Shown one piece after another: positions 41,975 through 43,203 of a DNA stretch of 43,203 bases (position 1 is its first letter; every line of letters starts with the position of its first letter). Source of the stretch: Pseudomonadota bacterium (GTDB taxonomy: Bacteria; Pseudomonadota; Alphaproteobacteria; Micropepsales; Micropepsaceae); contig JACQDN010000050.1 of assembly GCA_016201105.1 (NCBI GenBank), positions 1 through 43,203 of the forward strand. The letters are read 5' to 3'. The notes under the pieces are model-generated. The model had not been told where the DNA came from and ran no database searches. It was given only the letters and a program-made list of their open reading frames with translations. The translations under genes and the position numbers were made by a program.

Positions 41975-42140
41975 TTCCCTCTCCCCCTCCGGGGGAGAGG
42001 GTCAGGGTGAGGGGGTCTCGACGCGTTGCGGAGTTTGAGGTCACGAGTGCTTTGTATTCGCAGCGCATCCCAGGCCTGACATCAGCGCTCGAACTTGGAC
42101 GCCCCCTCACCCCTGCCCTCTCCCCCTGCGGGGGAGAGGG
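41975..42140. repeat. intergenic palindromic repeat (CCCTCTCCCC type)
   Basis: Outer arms CCCTCTCCCCCTCCGGGGGA and CCCTCTCCCCCTGCGGGGGA plus inner arms GGGTGAGGGGG / CCCCCTCACCC. A third variant of the repeat design, here inside the pur operon between purS and purQ, where it could modulate readthrough. Confidence 0.85.
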
Positions 42141-42166
42141 AGAAGTTCGGAGTTCGATGCTCGCAC

Positions 42167-42409
42167 TCACGCCTTCAACTCGATCTCGTATTTCTCGATC
42201 ACCGTGTTGGCGAGGAGCTTCTCGCACATCTCTTTCACGCTCGCGCGCGCTTTCTCGGCATTGCTCTCATGCAGTTCCAGATCGATCACTTTGCCGGCGC
42301 GCACGTCGCCGACCGCGCCGAAGCCGAGCCCGTTCAGGGCGTGGCCGATGGCTTTTCCTTGGGGATCCAGAACACCGTTTTTCAAGGTAACGAAGACGCG
42401 CGCTTTCAT
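42167..42409 (-). CDS. purS: phosphoribosylformylglycinamidine synthase, PurS subunit
   Basis: The 80-aa PurS protein starts MKARVFVTLKNGVLDPQGKA, the characteristic N-terminus, and contains ALNGLGFGAVGDVRAGK. It bridges PurL and PurQ in the FGAM synthase complex. Length is standard. It lies between purC (about 140 bases upstream) and purQ, with a palindromic repeat on each side. Confidence 0.95.
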   Translation of the reverse strand: MKARVFVTLKNGVLDPQGKAIGHALNGLGFGAVGDVRAGKVIDLELHESNAEKARASVKEMCEKLLANTVIEKYEIELKA

Positions 42410-42417
42410 TTCTGCTC

Positions 42418-42541
42418 CTACCCTCCCCTTGAGGGAGGGTCGAAAAATCCGGAGTTTTTTTCGGGGAGGGGGAAGCTCTCAGCCGCTTCCCCCTCCCCGA
42501 TATTTTCTTCGCAAATTTCGACCCTCCCTCAAGGGGAGGGT
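42418..42541. repeat. intergenic palindromic repeat (family A)
   Basis: Outer arms ACCCTCCCCTTGAGGGAGGG and complement; inner arms GGGGAGGGGGAAG / CTTCCCCCTCCCC and the motif GCAAATTTCG. It fills the gap between purC and purS. Confidence 0.85.
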
Positions 42542-42546
42542 CGAAG

Positions 42547-43203
42547 CTACTTCACCAACACAGGGCCCTTGTTCTCGCCTTGCATCGATTCGGGCATGAT
42601 TCCCAGTCTTTTCGCGACTTCGCTGTAGGCTTCCACAACTCCGCCCATGTCGCGGCGGAAACGGTCCTTGTCCATCTTCTCGTTGGAGACCGAATCCCAC
42701 AGCCGGCACGAATCGGGGCTGATCTCGTCGGCCAGCACGATGCGCATGTAGTCGTTTTCCCACAGCCGCCCGAACTCGACCTTGAAATCGATCAGCTTGA
42801 TGCCGACGCCGAGGAAAAGGCCGGAGAGAAAATCGTTGATGCGGATGGTGAGGTTCACCATGTCGTCGAGATCCTGCGGGGACGCCCAGCCGAAAGCGGT
42901 GATGTGCTCTTCGCTGACCCAGGGATCGTGCAGCGCATCGGATTTGTAATAATACTCGATGATCGAGCGCGGCAGCGCCGTGCCTTCATCGATGCCGAGC
43001 CGCTTGGAGAGCGACCCCGCCGCCACGTTGCGCACCACCACTTCGAGGGGAATGATCTCGACTTCGCGCACCAGTTGCTCGCGCATGTTCAAGCGTTTCA
43101 CAAAATGCGTGGGCACGCCGATCGCGTTCAGCTGCGTCATCAGGTATTCGCTGATGCGGTTGTTGAGCACGCCTTTGCCGTCCAGCACCGCCTTTTTGGT
43201 GGC
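42547..43203 (-). CDS. purC: SAICAR synthetase, 5' end cut by window edge
   Basis: Phosphoribosylaminoimidazole-succinocarboxamide synthase joins CAIR and aspartate with ATP in purine synthesis. The visible 218 codons include [62 protein letters not shown] and [15 protein letters not shown], all typical. The reading frame is open to the last base of the window ([11 protein letters not shown]), so the true start lies further upstream, outside it. First visible gene of the minus-strand pur operon. Confidence 0.96.
   Translation of the reverse strand, partial: ATKKAVLDGKGVLNNRISEYLMTQLNAIGVPTHFVKRLNMREQLVREVEIIPLEVVVRNVAAGSLSKRLGIDEGTALPRSIIEYYYKSDALHDPWVSEEHITAFGWASPQDLDDMVNLTIRINDFLSGLFLGVGIKLIDFKVEFGRLWENDYMRIVLADEISPDSCRLWDSVSNEKMDKDRFRRDMGGVVEAYSEVAKRLGIMPESMQGENKGPVLVK

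Noticed and set aside
1..43203. CRISPR array
   Set aside because: No regularly spaced direct repeats with unique spacers were seen; the repeated sequences are dispersed palindromes.

Overview
The window looks like the chromosome of a GC-rich alphaproteobacterium; I cannot place it more precisely than that. The basis is the purC-purS-purQ-purL-bolA order, the monothiol glutaredoxin beside bolA, an rpsD standing alone, and many intergenic palindromes of the CCTCCCC / TCGAAATTTGC type. Two backbone stretches (1 to about 18.55 kb and 33.15 to 43.2 kb) flank one integrated mobile element of about 14.5 kb (18599-33124).

Left backbone: lpdA (dihydrolipoyl dehydrogenase), a GNAT acetyltransferase, a minus-strand run of an LprI/DUF3298 periplasmic protein, a DUF3089 hydrolase and an FAD monooxygenase, an HpcH/HpaI aldolase, a VOC protein, a GH172 (DUF2961) protein, a tiny terminator-ended transcription unit with a 25-codon ORF under a near-perfect Shine-Dalgarno, an M13 metallopeptidase lipoprotein, a small lipoprotein, an aldo/keto reductase, a PAS histidine kinase, and an oxidoreductase / DUF4386 / AraC-regulator cassette. 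That cassette is bounded by the kinase 3' end and a second, truncated copy of the same kinase 3' end.

Mobile element: it sits in the anticodon loop of a tRNA-Leu(UAA) gene. The 5' half of the tRNA (33110-33150, minus) and its 3' half (18551-18613, minus) are now 14.5 kb apart, and each carries the 15-bp core GATTTTAAGTCCGTT. Arm-type repeats TGTGCTAA lie just inside both ends. From left to right the element carries three overlapping minus-strand ORFs of unknown function (one nuclease-like), an XRE regulator, an HNH endonuclease with a zinc ribbon, a D12-class adenine methylase, a relaxase with its MobC partner and a hairpin-rich oriT candidate, a small membrane protein, a TraG/VirD4 coupling protein without its usual membrane anchor, small accessory genes, a 1005-aa TrlF-type PHP/SMC ATPase (probable defence gene) and a tyrosine integrase. 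It reads as an integrative mobilizable element whose cargo is defence systems.

The most unusual structure is at the end of the integrase gene. The last ~15 codons of the integrase overlap the 3' part of a group I intron core (P7-P3'-P8-P7'-P9-terminal G), followed directly by a complete 3' exon of a different tRNA-Leu(UAA). Host 5' exon, integrase, intron and foreign 3' exon all lie in one orientation within 1.6 kb. This is what an element would need to repair the interrupted tRNA by RNA splicing. However, I could not find the 5' half of the intron, and the foreign 3' exon does not pair with the host acceptor strand.

Right backbone: a transposase remnant, a secreted NTF2-fold immunity-like protein, rpsD with clear promoter and terminator, a glutathione S-transferase broken by one in-frame TAG, an Acg-type nitroreductase with a Tat-like signal, grxD, an Rsm22-family methyltransferase, and the minus-strand operon purC (cut by the window edge)-purS-purQ-purL-bolA. 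Palindromic repeat elements fill most intergenic gaps of the backbone, and I saw none of them inside the mobile element.
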